Positions 33,840 to 41,966 of a stretch of DNA of 61,227 nucleotides are shown in pieces. The notes beneath the pieces are model-generated. The model did no database searches. It was given only the letters and a program-made list of their open reading frames with translations, and was not told the DNA's origin. Made by a program: the position numbers and the translations under genes. The DNA comes from Methylobacterium sp. J-030 (GTDB taxonomy: Bacteria; Pseudomonadota; Alphaproteobacteria; Rhizobiales; Beijerinckiaceae): contig NZ_JAKSYM010000326.1 in the NCBI RefSeq assembly GCF_022829545.1, forward strand, positions 1 through 61,227, written 5' to 3'. Positions within the stretch are counted from its first letter, which is position 1, and the number at the start of each line of letters is the position of its first letter.

Positions 33840-34258
33840 GGGTCGGCGAACTCCAGGGCGACGCCGCCGTCCGTCTGTCGGACAACGGCGCGGTAGAAGC
33901 AGTCCCGCCGGCCGGTGTGGCAGCAGCCGCCGTCGCCGCTGACCTCCACGCGGATCAACAGGGCGTCCTGATCGCAGTCCACCCGCATCTCGACGATGTG
34001 CTGAATCTGCCCGCTGGTGGCGCCCTTGTGCCAGAGCTCCTGGCGCGAGCGCGACCAGTACCACGCCTCCCCGGTCTCCAGGGTGCGCGCCAGCGATTCG
34101 GCGTTCATGTGGGCGAGCATCAGCACTTGGCCGTCCCGGGCGTCGACCGCAATGCAGGCGATCAGCCCGTCCCGGTCGAAGCGGGGCGTGAAGGCTTGGC
34201 CTTCCTCGACCGCGGCACGGGGGCCGGGGGGATCGAAGGCGATGGCGCGCGCGGTCAT
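33836..34258 (-). CDS. hisI: Phosphoribosyl-AMP cyclohydrolase
   Basis: 140 aa, the stand-alone form typical of alphaproteobacteria. Third step of histidine biosynthesis, opening the PR-AMP ring. Motifs: LMLAHMNAESLARTLETGEA, YWSRSRQELWHKGATSG, VDCDQDALL with the metal-binding Asp-Cys-Asp pattern, and GGCCHTGRRDCFYRA. It is next to folE (40 bp) and coupled to the patatin gene. Confidence 0.96.
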   Translation of the reverse strand: MTARAIAFDPPGPRAAVEEGQAFTPRFDRDGLIACIAVDARDGQVLMLAHMNAESLARTLETGEAWYWSRSRQELWHKGATSGQIQHIVEMRVDCDQDALLIRVEVSGDGGCCHTGRRDCFYRAVVRQTDGGVALEFADP

Positions 34259-34299
34259 GGCGGGAAGGTCAGGACCTCTGGTTCGCGGGGTCCTATAGG

Positions 34300-35118
34300 C
34301 TACTTGGCGCCGCCGCGCACCAGGGTCAGGAAGCGCACCTGCTCGCTGGCGTCGTCCTTGAACACGCCGCGGAACTGGCTGGTGATGGTCGAGACCCCGG
34401 CCTTCTGCACGCCGCGCATCGCCATGCAGAGATGCTCGGCCTCCACCATCACGGCGACGCCGCGGGGCTTGAGGATGCTCTCGATCACGTCGGCGATCTG
34501 GGCCGTCATGGTCTCCTGCGTCTGCAACCGTCGGGCGAAGGTGTCGACCACCCGGGCGAGCTTCGACAGGCCGACCACGCCCCGGGTCGGGTAGTAGGCG
34601 ATGTGGGCGAGCCCCATGAACGGCACCATGTGGTGCTCGCAGTGGGAATAGAACGGGATGTCGCGCACCAGCACGATGTCGGAATAGCCCTCGACCTCCT
34701 CGAAGACCCGTGCCAGCAGGGCTTCGGCATCGACGCCGTAGCCGCCGAACAGCTGCTCGTAGGCCTTGGCGACCCGGGCGGGGGTGTCGCGCAGGCCCTC
34801 GCGGGCCGGGTCGTCGCCGGCCCAGCGCAGGAGCGTGCGCACCGCGGCCTCGGCCTCGGCGCGGCTCGGGCGGCCGGTCAAGAGGCCCTCCGGCACGCGG
34901 GTGGCGGAAGCCGGCTCCGGGGCGACCTCGACGGGGCGGGTCTCATCCACCGGGCGGTTGTCGTTGCGCATGCCGTCCAGACCTTGCCCGTCGATCCCGT
35001 TCCGGTGAAAACCCTGATCGTCTCCCTGATACGACAGGGATTTGAGCGCGGCATCCATGGCATCTCCGGCCCGGGCGATGCGGGACTTCATCGGGGTGCT
35101 GTCGGGCTTGGCGTACAT
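34300..35118 (-). CDS. folE: GTP cyclohydrolase I
   Basis: 272 aa with a long N-terminal extension (about 80 residues) not found in short bacterial forms; ATG 35058 with GGAG five bases upstream is an equally good start. Catalyses the first step of tetrahydrofolate synthesis, GTP to dihydroneopterin triphosphate. Zn ligands in SHCEHHMVPF and AEHLCMAMRG are visible, as are GLSKLARVVDTFARRLQTQE and TSQFRGVF. It lies beside hisI, a common neighbour pair in the Rhizobiales. Confidence 0.95.
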   Translation of the reverse strand: MYAKPDSTPMKSRIARAGDAMDAALKSLSYQGDDQGFHRNGIDGQGLDGMRNDNRPVDETRPVEVAPEPASATRVPEGLLTGRPSRAEAEAAVRTLLRWAGDDPAREGLRDTPARVAKAYEQLFGGYGVDAEALLARVFEEVEGYSDIVLVRDIPFYSHCEHHMVPFMGLAHIAYYPTRGVVGLSKLARVVDTFARRLQTQETMTAQIADVIESILKPRGVAVMVEAEHLCMAMRGVQKAGVSTITSQFRGVFKDDASEQVRFLTLVRGGAK

Positions 35119-35370
35119 CGTCGGATCGCGTCGGGGGTGTGAGGGAAGATCCCGGGCCTGAAAAGGTTTCAGGCCGGCGCCCCGGAACGGATCAAGCCGC
35201 GGGACCCGCCTGGAGCGGATCCCTGGGCCGTGGGCGCGACCCTGGTCGAACGGTCCGCCTCCTCGCGAAGCGACCGTCAGGCGCCTATATCATCGTTCGC
35301 GGGGCAACGCGCAATGCGCGAACCGCGCGGCAGCGTCCCGACGGGACTTGTACACACGGCCGAGGACCCG

Positions 35371-35814
35371 ATGCTCGACGATATCTACAACCGACGCATC
35401 CTCGAACTCGCCGCCGATATCCCCCGGCTCGGCCGGCTGGCGAACCCGGATGCCACCGCCACCGCGCATTCCCGCCTGTGCGGCTCGACCGTGACGGTGG
35501 ATCTCGTGCTCGGCGAAGACGGAAGGGTGGTGGATTTCGCCCAGGAGGTCCGCGCCTGCGCGCTGGGCCAGGCCTCCTCGTCGCTGATGGGCCGGCACGT
35601 GGTCGGCGCCAGCGCCGAGGAGCTGCGCGCCATCCGCGAGACCATGCGGGCGATGCTCAAGGAGAAAGGCCCGGCACCATCCGGGGCCTGGGCGGATCTC
35701 GCGGTTCTAGAGCCGGTGCGGGACTTCAAGGCGCGTCACGCCTCGACGCTTCTGACCTTCGATGCGGTGGTGGACGCCCTCGACCAGATCGCCACCAAGC
35801 GGCAGGCCGCCTGA
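35371..35814 (+). CDS. NifU/IscU-like Fe-S scaffold protein
   Basis: 147 aa from ATG 35371. Has the NifU_N fold: IYNRRILELAADIPRLGRL, SRLCGSTVTVDL (first Cys), VRACALGQASSSLMG (second Cys) and DFKARHASTLLTFDAVV. The third conserved Cys of IscU is absent, replaced by an Arg-His context (KARHAST), as in the alphaproteobacterial stand-alone version. Probably a Fe-S cluster carrier of unclear use. The four-base gap to the next start suggests coupling with yidD. Confidence 0.8.
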   Translation: MLDDIYNRRILELAADIPRLGRLANPDATATAHSRLCGSTVTVDLVLGEDGRVVDFAQEVRACALGQASSSLMGRHVVGASAEELRAIRETMRAMLKEKGPAPSGAWADLAVLEPVRDFKARHASTLLTFDAVVDALDQIATKRQAA

Positions 35815-35818
35815 CGGC

Positions 35819-36157
35819 ATGGTCCGGCGCGCGGCACATTGGGGCATCCGCGCCTATCAGCTCACCCTGTCGGGCCTGATCGGTCGCCAGTGCCGCCACT
35901 GGCCGAGCTGCTCCGAATATACCGACACGGCGATCACCCGGCACGGGCTGTGGCCGGGCGGCTGGATGGGCTTCGCCCGGATCTGCCGCTGCGGACCGTT
36001 CGGCACCCACGGCATCGACCTCGTGCCGGAGCGGCTGCCGGCGGGGGCGGTCTGGTACCGACCCTGGGCCTACGCCCGCTGGCGCGGCGTCGAGGCGCCG
36101 CCCTCGCCGTTTGCCTGTGACGTGGTGGGGGAGGGGCCTTCGGCGGATGGGCACTGA
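35819..36157 (+). CDS. yidD: Membrane protein insertion efficiency factor YidD
   Basis: 112 aa, somewhat longer than the usual 70-90. The family motif YQLTLSGLIGRQCRHWPSCS followed by EYTDTAITRHG and CRCGPFGTHGIDLVP is visible, with the conserved Cys residues. YidD helps YidC insert inner-membrane proteins and is usually beside rnpA/yidC; here it is beside a Fe-S scaffold gene, as in several Rhizobiales. Downstream lies a parS site. Confidence 0.9.
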   Translation: MVRRAAHWGIRAYQLTLSGLIGRQCRHWPSCSEYTDTAITRHGLWPGGWMGFARICRCGPFGTHGIDLVPERLPAGAVWYRPWAYARWRGVEAPPSPFACDVVGEGPSADGH

Positions 36158-36175
36158 GGTTTGATGTTCATGTTT

Positions 36176-36191
36176 TGTTTCACGTGAAACA
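36176..36191. promoter_or_regulatory. parS chromosome-partition site
   Basis: TGTTTCACGTGAAACA is a perfect match to the bacterial parS consensus and fully palindromic. It lies 18 bp downstream of yidD. ParB loads at parS and spreads to segregate the chromosome; such sites cluster near the replication origin in most bacteria. It is the only copy seen in the window. Confidence 0.9.
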
Positions 36192-36233
36192 AGCTGCTCA
36201 TCGTACGACCCATCCGGTCGATCCCGGCAACTC

Positions 36234-36348
36234 CCTCATCCTGAGGTGCCGGAGCACAGCGCAGGCCTCGAAGGAGCTCTCCAGGGATCGCCGTGCTTTC
36301 TGGAGCCCTCCTCCGAGGCCCGCTCACGCGGGCGCCTCAGGAGGAGGG
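36234..36348. repeat. Palindromic intergenic element
   Basis: Begins CCTCATCCTGAGGTGCCGGA and ends GGGCGCCTCAGGAGGAGG, so the ends are near-inverted repeats. The interior has GCCTCGAAGGAGCTCTCCAG and TTTCTGGAGCCCTCCTCCGAGG, again complementary in blocks. The style matches repeats that are frequent between genes in Methylobacterium and Bradyrhizobium-type genomes. It lies between yidD/parS and the end of the pdxA2 gene. Confidence 0.55.
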
Positions 36349-36386
36349 GGATGGTTTGGGCGGGCGCCCCCGCTCCGCCTGTCTGT

Positions 36387-37412
36387 TCATGCTGCTCGAT
36401 TGGCCGCCAGCCGTTCCGCGAACTCGATCGCCTCGATCAGGCTGCGCTCGTTGGCGATGCCTTGGCCGGCGATGTCGAAGGCCGTGCCGTGATCGACCGA
36501 GGTGCGGATGATCGGCAGCCCCAGGGTGATGTTCACCCCCGACAGGTCCATCCACTTCCCCGTCGCCGGGTCGATCTCGAAGCCCAGGAGCTTGACCGGA
36601 ATGTGCCCCTGGTCGTGATACATCGCCACCACGGCGTCGTACTGGCCGGCCCGCAGCTTCACGAACACCGTGTCGCCCGGGACCGGCCCGTGCACGTCGA
36701 GCCCGTCGGCGTTGGCTTTCTCGATCACCGGGGTGCTGACGTCGATGTCCTGGCGCCCGAACAGGCCGCCCTCGCCGGCATGCGGGTTGAGCGCCGCCAC
36801 CGCGATCTTCGGCCGGGCGAGCCCCAGGCCCTTCAGCGCCTTGTCGGTGAGGTCGAGGACGAGGCGCAGGCGCTCCGGGGTCAGGCGCTTGGGCACGTCC
36901 TCCAGGGCGACGTGGGTGGTGACGTGCGAGACCCGCATGTTGCCGTGGGCCAGCATCATCACCGAGCCGCGCACGCCGGTGAGTTCGGCTAGCATCTCGG
37001 TATGGCCGGCATAGTGGTAGCCGGCCTTGTTGAGCGCCTCCTTGTTGAGCGGCGCCGTGACGATCCCGCCGATCTTGCCCGCCATCGCCAGCCGGACGCC
37101 GGCCTCGATCGCCTTGTAGGCGAAGCGCCCGCCCTCGGCCGAGAGCCGGCCCGGCTCGATCGGGGCGCCCTCGGCATCGGCCTGGAGGCAGCAGAGCGCC
37201 GGCCAGTCGCCGTCCTCGGCGATCTCCGGGATCGGGTCCGGCAGGAGGCCGAGCGCGGCTTCCGCCCGGTGCAAAGCCGGGGCGCTGCCGATCACCATGA
37301 GCTTCAGGTCGCCGGCGGCGATCCGGTCCTTGAGGCGGGCGGCGGCCTTGACGATGATCTCCGGGCCGATGCCGGCCGGATCGCCCATGGTGATGGCGAG
37401 GTGTCGGGTCAT
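36387..37412 (-). CDS. PdxA/PdxA2-type phosphate dehydrogenase
   Basis: 341 aa from ATG 37412 with AGGAG upstream. Motifs: LAITMGDPAGIGPEIIVKA, KIGGIVTAPLNKEAL, AGHTEMLAELTG, VAALNPHAGEGGLFG, and MYHDQGHIPVKLLG, containing the three metal-binding His. The fold is that of 4-hydroxythreonine-4-phosphate dehydrogenase; next to a DUF1537 kinase the member is more likely PdxA2, which oxidises 4-phospho-threonate (or erythronate) to a product that breaks down to dihydroxyacetone phosphate. Its ATG overlaps the kinase TGA. Role as vitamin-B6 enzyme cannot be excluded. Confidence 0.85.
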   Translation of the reverse strand: MTRHLAITMGDPAGIGPEIIVKAAARLKDRIAAGDLKLMVIGSAPALHRAEAALGLLPDPIPEIAEDGDWPALCCLQADAEGAPIEPGRLSAEGGRFAYKAIEAGVRLAMAGKIGGIVTAPLNKEALNKAGYHYAGHTEMLAELTGVRGSVMMLAHGNMRVSHVTTHVALEDVPKRLTPERLRLVLDLTDKALKGLGLARPKIAVAALNPHAGEGGLFGRQDIDVSTPVIEKANADGLDVHGPVPGDTVFVKLRAGQYDAVVAMYHDQGHIPVKLLGFEIDPATGKWMDLSGVNITLGLPIIRTSVDHGTAFDIAGQGIANERSLIEAIEFAERLAANRAA

Positions 37413-38533
37413 GGGTCGCTCCTGTCGGGCGTGAAACCATTGCGATGGAGAAGATCGCGCCAGACGGTCTGCGTTCCGAAGGCGCCGGATTTCGAGATCA
37501 CCGCCAGCCCGTCCCAGCGGCCGCCCCGCAGCGTCGAGCGCGGCAGGCCGGGGGCGATCTGGCCGGTGACGTCGAGGCGTTCGACCCGGAGCGCGAGGCA
37601 GAGCGCCTTCAGGGTCTCGCCGCCGGCCACCAGCAGGGTGCCGGGCTTCGGGACGCGGTCGATCACGCCCGCGAAGGTGTTCGCGATCCGTGCGGCGGCG
37701 GCCTCCCGGGCGATGCCGGCGGGCAGGGCGAGGCTGGCCAGCACGACGCCGTCCCGGGCGAGGCGTTCGCCGACCGGTCCGCCGTGGTCCGCCGCGTCCG
37801 GCGACAGGACGAGGCGGTGGGACCCGCAGGCGTCGAGCTGCGCCGCGGTCTCCGGCCGGTCGGAGCCGAACAGGCCGAGCACCGGGCCGGCGAGGCGGTC
37901 GTCGCCGGGCGCGGCCACGCCCCGCGCCAGGGCCGCCGCAAGGCCGCCGCTGCCGCACCAGAGCACCGGCCCGTTCCGACCGAGCTCGGCGATGCGGGCG
38001 AGGTCGTCGTCGTCCGCCGCGTCGTAGACCGCCACCCCCGCCACGGGGCCGTCCGCGCGGGCAGCCCGGCGCGCCGGCAGGCCCGCGTCCCGCAAGGCCC
38101 CGGCGATGCCGCCGGAGACCGGTTCCCAGCCGCCGTCGCGCCGGGCGAGCTGCCGCCCGTCGGCGGTGCGGCGGCCCTGATACGGGAAGGCCGGTGCCAC
38201 GATGCAGCGCGTCCAGGCACCGAGGCGCATCACGGCGGCGAGTTCCGCCGCCCAGGGGCCGCGCAGCAGGCTGTCGACCTTCTTGAAGGCGATGTCGGCG
38301 TCCCGGAGCCGTGGCGCGAGGTCTCCGACGATCCGTTCGGCCTCCGCGGACGACATTTCCCGGGTGCCGGAATCGATCGCCAGGCACGCTGGCGCGTCCG
38401 GGGGGAGGATCTCGGGCCAGGCCACCGGGATCGGCCCGCACAGGCCGGTGAAGCCCGCCGCTGTGTCCAGCGTCCCGGTCAGGTCGTCGGCGATGAGGCG
38501 CAGGCGGGTCATGGCCGGGACATCGGTGTTCAT
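37409..38533 (-). CDS. Four-carbon acid sugar kinase (DUF1537 family)
   Basis: 374 aa. N-terminal half: RLIADDLTGTLDTAAGFTG (the characteristic DDLTG motif), DIAFKKVDSLLRGPWAAEL, and APAFPYQGRRTADG. C-terminal half: TLLVAGGETLKALCLALRV (GGETA-like, nucleotide binding) and GAFGTQTVWRDLL. These kinases phosphorylate threonate, erythronate or related four-carbon acids. Next to PdxA2 and a divergent KdgT-like permease this is a D-threonate-type catabolic set. The exact acid is inferred. ATG 38512 is an alternative start. Confidence 0.85.
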   Translation of the reverse strand: MNTDVPAMTRLRLIADDLTGTLDTAAGFTGLCGPIPVAWPEILPPDAPACLAIDSGTREMSSAEAERIVGDLAPRLRDADIAFKKVDSLLRGPWAAELAAVMRLGAWTRCIVAPAFPYQGRRTADGRQLARRDGGWEPVSGGIAGALRDAGLPARRAARADGPVAGVAVYDAADDDDLARIAELGRNGPVLWCGSGGLAAALARGVAAPGDDRLAGPVLGLFGSDRPETAAQLDACGSHRLVLSPDAADHGGPVGERLARDGVVLASLALPAGIAREAAAARIANTFAGVIDRVPKPGTLLVAGGETLKALCLALRVERLDVTGQIAPGLPRSTLRGGRWDGLAVISKSGAFGTQTVWRDLLHRNGFTPDRSDP

Positions 38534-38717
38534 CGGAGATCTGCGGCGCGTCGCCCACCGCGCACCAAGCTGACCTCATCGGCAATGGGCGGGCGCGGTG
38601 TCAACATAGGGCGGCTCTACCGCTAAGTTGCACGCACTTGGCGAATGGTTGTAGCAGGCGCCGGGGGGACGATGTCAGGTGACAGGCCCGGGACAGGGCC
38701 GTACCGGAGGACGACCC

Positions 38718-39728
38718 ATGCAGATTTCGATCAAGCGCGGGCTGGAGCGCGTCCCGGGCGGCCTGATGGTGGTGCCGCTGTTCCTCGGCGCGATCCTCCA
38801 CACGCTGTTCCCGAACACCGCGACCTTCTTCGGCTCGTTCACCGGCGCGCTGTTCAACGGCGCCCTGCCGATCCTGGCGGTGTTCTTCGTCTGCATGGGC
38901 GCGGGCATTGATTTCCGCGCGACCCCGGCGATCGCCCGCAAGGGCGGCGTGCTGCTGGCCACCAAGGTCGGCGTCGCGGCGATCCTGGGCGTGGTGTTCG
39001 GGCATCTGCTCGGCGAGGCGCCCATCGTGGGCGGGGCCTTCGCGGGGCTCTCGACGCTGGCGATCGTCGCCGCGATGAACGACACGAACGGCGGGCTCTA
39101 CCTCGCCCTGATGGGTCAGTTCGGCCGCCCGAAGGATGCGGGCGCCTACGCGATCATGAGCCTCGAATCCGGCCCGTTCCTCACCATGGTGACGCTGGGG
39201 CTCGCCGGCCTCTCGGCCTTCCCGTGGCCGACGCTGGTGGGCAGCATCCTGCCGCTGCTGATCGGCATGGTGCTGGGCAACCTCGACCGCGACATGCGCG
39301 CCTTCCTGTCGGGGGCCGCCCCGGTGATGATCCCGTTCTTCGCCTTCGCGCTCGGCTTCGGGCTCGACCTGGCCAAGATCTGGCAGGCCGGCCTCCTGGG
39401 GATCGGACTCGGCGTCGCCGTGGTCGTGGTGACAGGGGCGGTCCTGTTCGTGGCCGACCGGCTCACCGGGGGCAACGGGGTCGCCGGCGTGGCGGCCGCC
39501 TCAACGGCGGGCAACGCCGCCGCCGTGCCGGCGATCATCGCGGCCGCCAACCCGGCCTACGCGGAGGCCGCCGGCCCCGCCACGGTGCTGGTGGCGGCGA
39601 GCGTCGTGGTCTCGGCGCTTCTGGTGCCGCTGCTCACCGCCTTCGTGGCCGCCCGGGTGCGGCAGGAGGTGGAGCCGTCCGAGCCCTTGCTCGAACCGGT
39701 CGCGCGGCCCGCGACGCCCCGGGCCTGA
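38718..39728 (+). CDS. KdgT-family sugar-acid permease
   Basis: 336 aa, about ten membrane helices. The family pattern is clear: GALFNGALPILAVFFVCMGA, KGGVLLATKVGVAAILGVVF, VAAMNDTNGGLYLALMGQFG and AASTAGNAAAVPAIIAAANP. Relatives import 2-keto-3-deoxygluconate or similar acids. Divergent from the kinase and dehydrogenase genes, with 180 bp between; the substrate is probably the same acid. CCGGAGG precedes ATG 38718. Confidence 0.88.
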   Translation: MQISIKRGLERVPGGLMVVPLFLGAILHTLFPNTATFFGSFTGALFNGALPILAVFFVCMGAGIDFRATPAIARKGGVLLATKVGVAAILGVVFGHLLGEAPIVGGAFAGLSTLAIVAAMNDTNGGLYLALMGQFGRPKDAGAYAIMSLESGPFLTMVTLGLAGLSAFPWPTLVGSILPLLIGMVLGNLDRDMRAFLSGAAPVMIPFFAFALGFGLDLAKIWQAGLLGIGLGVAVVVVTGAVLFVADRLTGGNGVAGVAAASTAGNAAAVPAIIAAANPAYAEAAGPATVLVAASVVVSALLVPLLTAFVAARVRQEVEPSEPLLEPVARPATPRA

Positions 39729-39849
39729 GATCCATCCACAGGCGCGCGTCGGCCCGTCCGCGCGGCGGCAACCGAACACGGTGAGCCCGGTTGTCTCCGC
39801 AGACAGCCCGGCATCGCCGCGGCACAGCGACAGACCGGAGCGGGCCATC

Positions 39850-40020
39850 ATGTCCACCGAACCCAGAGGCAAGACGCATATCGACATCTACGACCGCCCC
39901 ACCCGCGAGGCCTGGGCCCAGCGCTTCGGCGTGAGCGAGGAACGGCTGCGCAAGGCCGTCACGATGGTGGGGAGCCGGATCACCAGCGTGGCCGCCTATC
40001 TCGACAGGTCGGCCACCTGA
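39850..40020 (+). CDS. DUF3606 small protein
   Basis: 56 aa. Pattern KTHIDIYDRPTREAWAQRFG and VSEERLRKAVTMVGSRITSV matches the short DUF3606 proteins widespread in Rhizobiales, of unknown function, possibly DNA- or stress-related. Followed by a DUF2934 gene with only 17 bp between. Confidence 0.85.
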   Translation: MSTEPRGKTHIDIYDRPTREAWAQRFGVSEERLRKAVTMVGSRITSVAAYLDRSAT

Positions 40021-40037
40021 GCGGGGACGGCCTTGCC

Positions 40038-40307
40038 ATGAAGTCCGACGCCTATCCGCCTCCGGGGTCGACCGCTCCGGAGCACGCGCCGCACCCCCCG
40101 GATCCACCGGCCGCGTCCGACGACGGGACCGCGCCGTCCCCGGCACCGGACGCCATCACCTTCGAAGAGATCCGCGAGCGCGCCTACGAGCTGTGGGAGC
40201 GCAACCACCGGCCGGAGGGATTCGAGATCGAGTTCTGGCTCCTGGCCGAGCGGGAGCTGCGCAAGGAGCGCCAGCGCCGGAGGACGGACGAGCCGACGGC
40301 ACCATAG
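40038..40307 (+). CDS. DUF2934 small protein
   Basis: 89 aa. A Pro-rich N-terminus of about 40 residues precedes the DUF2934 helix pair IRERAYELWERNHRPEGFEI and EFWLLAERELRKERQRR. Function unknown; frequent in plant-associated Rhizobiales. Just downstream of a DUF3606 gene. Confidence 0.82.
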   Translation: MKSDAYPPPGSTAPEHAPHPPDPPAASDDGTAPSPAPDAITFEEIRERAYELWERNHRPEGFEIEFWLLAERELRKERQRRRTDEPTAP

Positions 40308-40402
40308 CGTCGTCTCGTTCCTGGCGTGTACCTTGCTACGCGGCGTGGACGATCGCCGATGCCGTCGGCGATCGGGTGACCGGTCGCGTGACGGGGCCTG
40401 CC

Positions 40403-40921
40403 GTGGAGACATCCGCTCTGACCCGCCGTAGCTTCACCGGATTCGGTCTGGGAGGCGCCGTGGCCGCCGCGGCGGGCGGCGCCCTGGCGCAGGCCGGTCC
40501 GACGCCGTCAACCGGCTCCGGCAAGCCCGCCCCCCTCACCAGCGCCCCGGCCTCGCAGGCGGGCCTCGGCCCGCGCCTGACGCTGCACGCCATCGACAAT
40601 TTCCACGGGACGCCGGCCGCCGGCATGGTCTGCGAGCTCGCCTGGCGCGCGGGCGACAGCCTCACGCCGATCAGGACGGTCACCACCGGCGCCAACGGCC
40701 GCCCGGCCGAGCCGCTGCTGACGGACGCCGCCCTGCGCGTTGGACATTACGAGCTGCTGCTGCATCTCGGGGCCTATTTCGCCGCCCGCGGCGTGAGCCT
40801 GCCGAGCCCGAACTTCTTCGACCGCGTGCCGATCCGCTTCCGGATCCGCGACGCGGGCCAGCGCCATCACCTGCCGGTGCTGTTCACGCCCTGGGGCTAT
40901 TCCTACTATCGCGGCAGCTAG
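40403..40921 (+). CDS. Tat-exported 5-hydroxyisourate hydrolase-like protein
   Basis: 172 aa from GTG 40403. A twin-arginine signal TRRSFTGFGLGGAVAAAAGG ends at an ALAQA-like site. The mature part is a transthyretin-like domain: LTLHAIDNFHGTPAAGM, TTGANGRPAEPLLTD, FFDRVPIRFRI and HHLPVLFTPWGYSYYRGS. The C-terminal YRGS is the hallmark of HIU hydrolases. Its catalytic His and Arg context deviates from the cytosolic one next to it (HAID instead of HVLD). Together they suggest hydroxyisourate is handled on both sides of the inner membrane. Confidence 0.82.
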   Translation: METSALTRRSFTGFGLGGAVAAAAGGALAQAGPTPSTGSGKPAPLTSAPASQAGLGPRLTLHAIDNFHGTPAAGMVCELAWRAGDSLTPIRTVTTGANGRPAEPLLTDAALRVGHYELLLHLGAYFAARGVSLPSPNFFDRVPIRFRIRDAGQRHHLPVLFTPWGYSYYRGS

Positions 40922-40935
40922 AGCATCCTCACGCC

Positions 40936-41289
40936 ATGGCCGGCATCTCGACCCACGTCCTCGACACCGACCGCGGGCGCCCCGCCGCGGGAATCCGCAT
41001 CGACTTCTCCGTCCTCGAGGGGGAGACGTGGCGGCTCGTGAAGAGCGTGGTCACCAACGCGGACGGCCGCACCGACCAGCCGATCCTGGCCCCGGACGAG
41101 GCCAGGATCGGCCAGTATCAACTGGCCTTCCACGTCGATGATTATTTCAGGGATCGCCCCGGCACCGCGGAGGCCGACATCTTCATCGACAACCCGGTGG
41201 TGCGCTTCGCGATCTTCGACCCGGCGCAGCATTACCACGTGCCGATGCTGTGCGCCCCCGGCAGCTTCACCACCTATCGCGGCAGTTGA
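40936..41289 (+). CDS. uraH: 5-hydroxyisourate hydrolase
   Basis: 117 aa, the normal length. Second step of urate degradation, hydroxyisourate to OHCU, cytosolic. Signatures: STHVLDTDRGRPAAGIRIDF at the N-terminus, NADGRTDQPILAPDE, and HYHVPMLCAPGSFTTYRGS at the C-terminus. It begins 14 bp after the Tat-exported copy and 4 bp before uraD, clearly one operon. Confidence 0.95.
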   Translation: MAGISTHVLDTDRGRPAAGIRIDFSVLEGETWRLVKSVVTNADGRTDQPILAPDEARIGQYQLAFHVDDYFRDRPGTAEADIFIDNPVVRFAIFDPAQHYHVPMLCAPGSFTTYRGS

Positions 41290-41293
41290 GGCC

Positions 41294-41803
41294 GTGCCCG
41301 ACCTCGCAACCGTCAACCGGATGGAGGCGGGCGCCTTCGTGACCCTGCTCGGGGGCGTGTTCGAGCACGCCGCCTGGGTGGCCCGGGCCGTCGCGCCGCA
41401 GCGCCCCTTCGCCAGCACCGCCGACCTGCATGCGGCGATGCTGCGGGCCCTGCGCGCCGCACCCGCGGATGTGCAGGGCGCCTTCCTCAACGGCCATCCG
41501 GAACTCGCCGGCCCCGAGGCGCGGGCGCGCAGCCTCACCGCGGAATCGGCCAGCGAGCAGGGCAGCGCCGGGCTCGACCGCATGGCGGAGGCCGACGCGG
41601 CGGCCTTCGCGCGGCTGAACGCGGCCTACCGCGCCCGGTTCGGCTTCCCGTTCATCATCGCGGTGCGGGGGCGCGGCCGGACCGAGATCCTGTCGGTGTT
41701 CGAGGCCCGGCTCGCCCGGGATCCGGCAGTCGAGCGGGAGACCGCGCTGGAGGAGGTCGCGCAGATCACCCGTATGCGGCTGGATCGGCTGATCGACGGT
41801 TGA
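41294..41803 (+). CDS. uraD: OHCU decarboxylase
   Basis: 169 aa from GTG 41294. Third step of urate degradation, giving S-allantoin. Visible: FEHAAWVARAVAPQRPFAST, LNGHPELAGPEARA with the catalytic His, and ARFGFPFIIAVRGRGRTEIL. The start is four bases after the uraH stop. Urate oxidase itself is not in the window. Confidence 0.93.
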   Translation: MPDLATVNRMEAGAFVTLLGGVFEHAAWVARAVAPQRPFASTADLHAAMLRALRAAPADVQGAFLNGHPELAGPEARARSLTAESASEQGSAGLDRMAEADAAAFARLNAAYRARFGFPFIIAVRGRGRTEILSVFEARLARDPAVERETALEEVAQITRMRLDRLIDG

Positions 41804-41829
41804 GCCGAGGCGCGGCGGTATTTATTCGA

Positions 41830-41929
41830 GATTGAACACGAGCGCCTCGTGTCTCTCCCTCCCGCTCTGCGGGGGAGGGAGAGACGCCAAGCCGTTCGTC
41901 GCCTTCTCGATGGAGTCGTGTGAACATCG
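41830..41929 (+). repeat. Dispersed intergenic repeat, family 2, copy 2
   Basis: Second copy of the element at 18540-18640, in the gap between convergent uraD and the chemotaxis-like gene. Contains TCTCTCCCTCCCGCTCTGCG and GGGGGAGGGAGAGACG, which form a strong hairpin. Confidence 0.6.
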
Positions 41930-41966
41930 CAGCCGCGCGCGGCGGTCGCCCCGTGCCGTGGCTCAG

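Noticed and set aside
36160..36400. Chromosome origin (oriC) at the parS site
   Set aside because: No DnaA-box cluster or dnaA, hemE or parAB gene in the window; parS alone shows only probable proximity.
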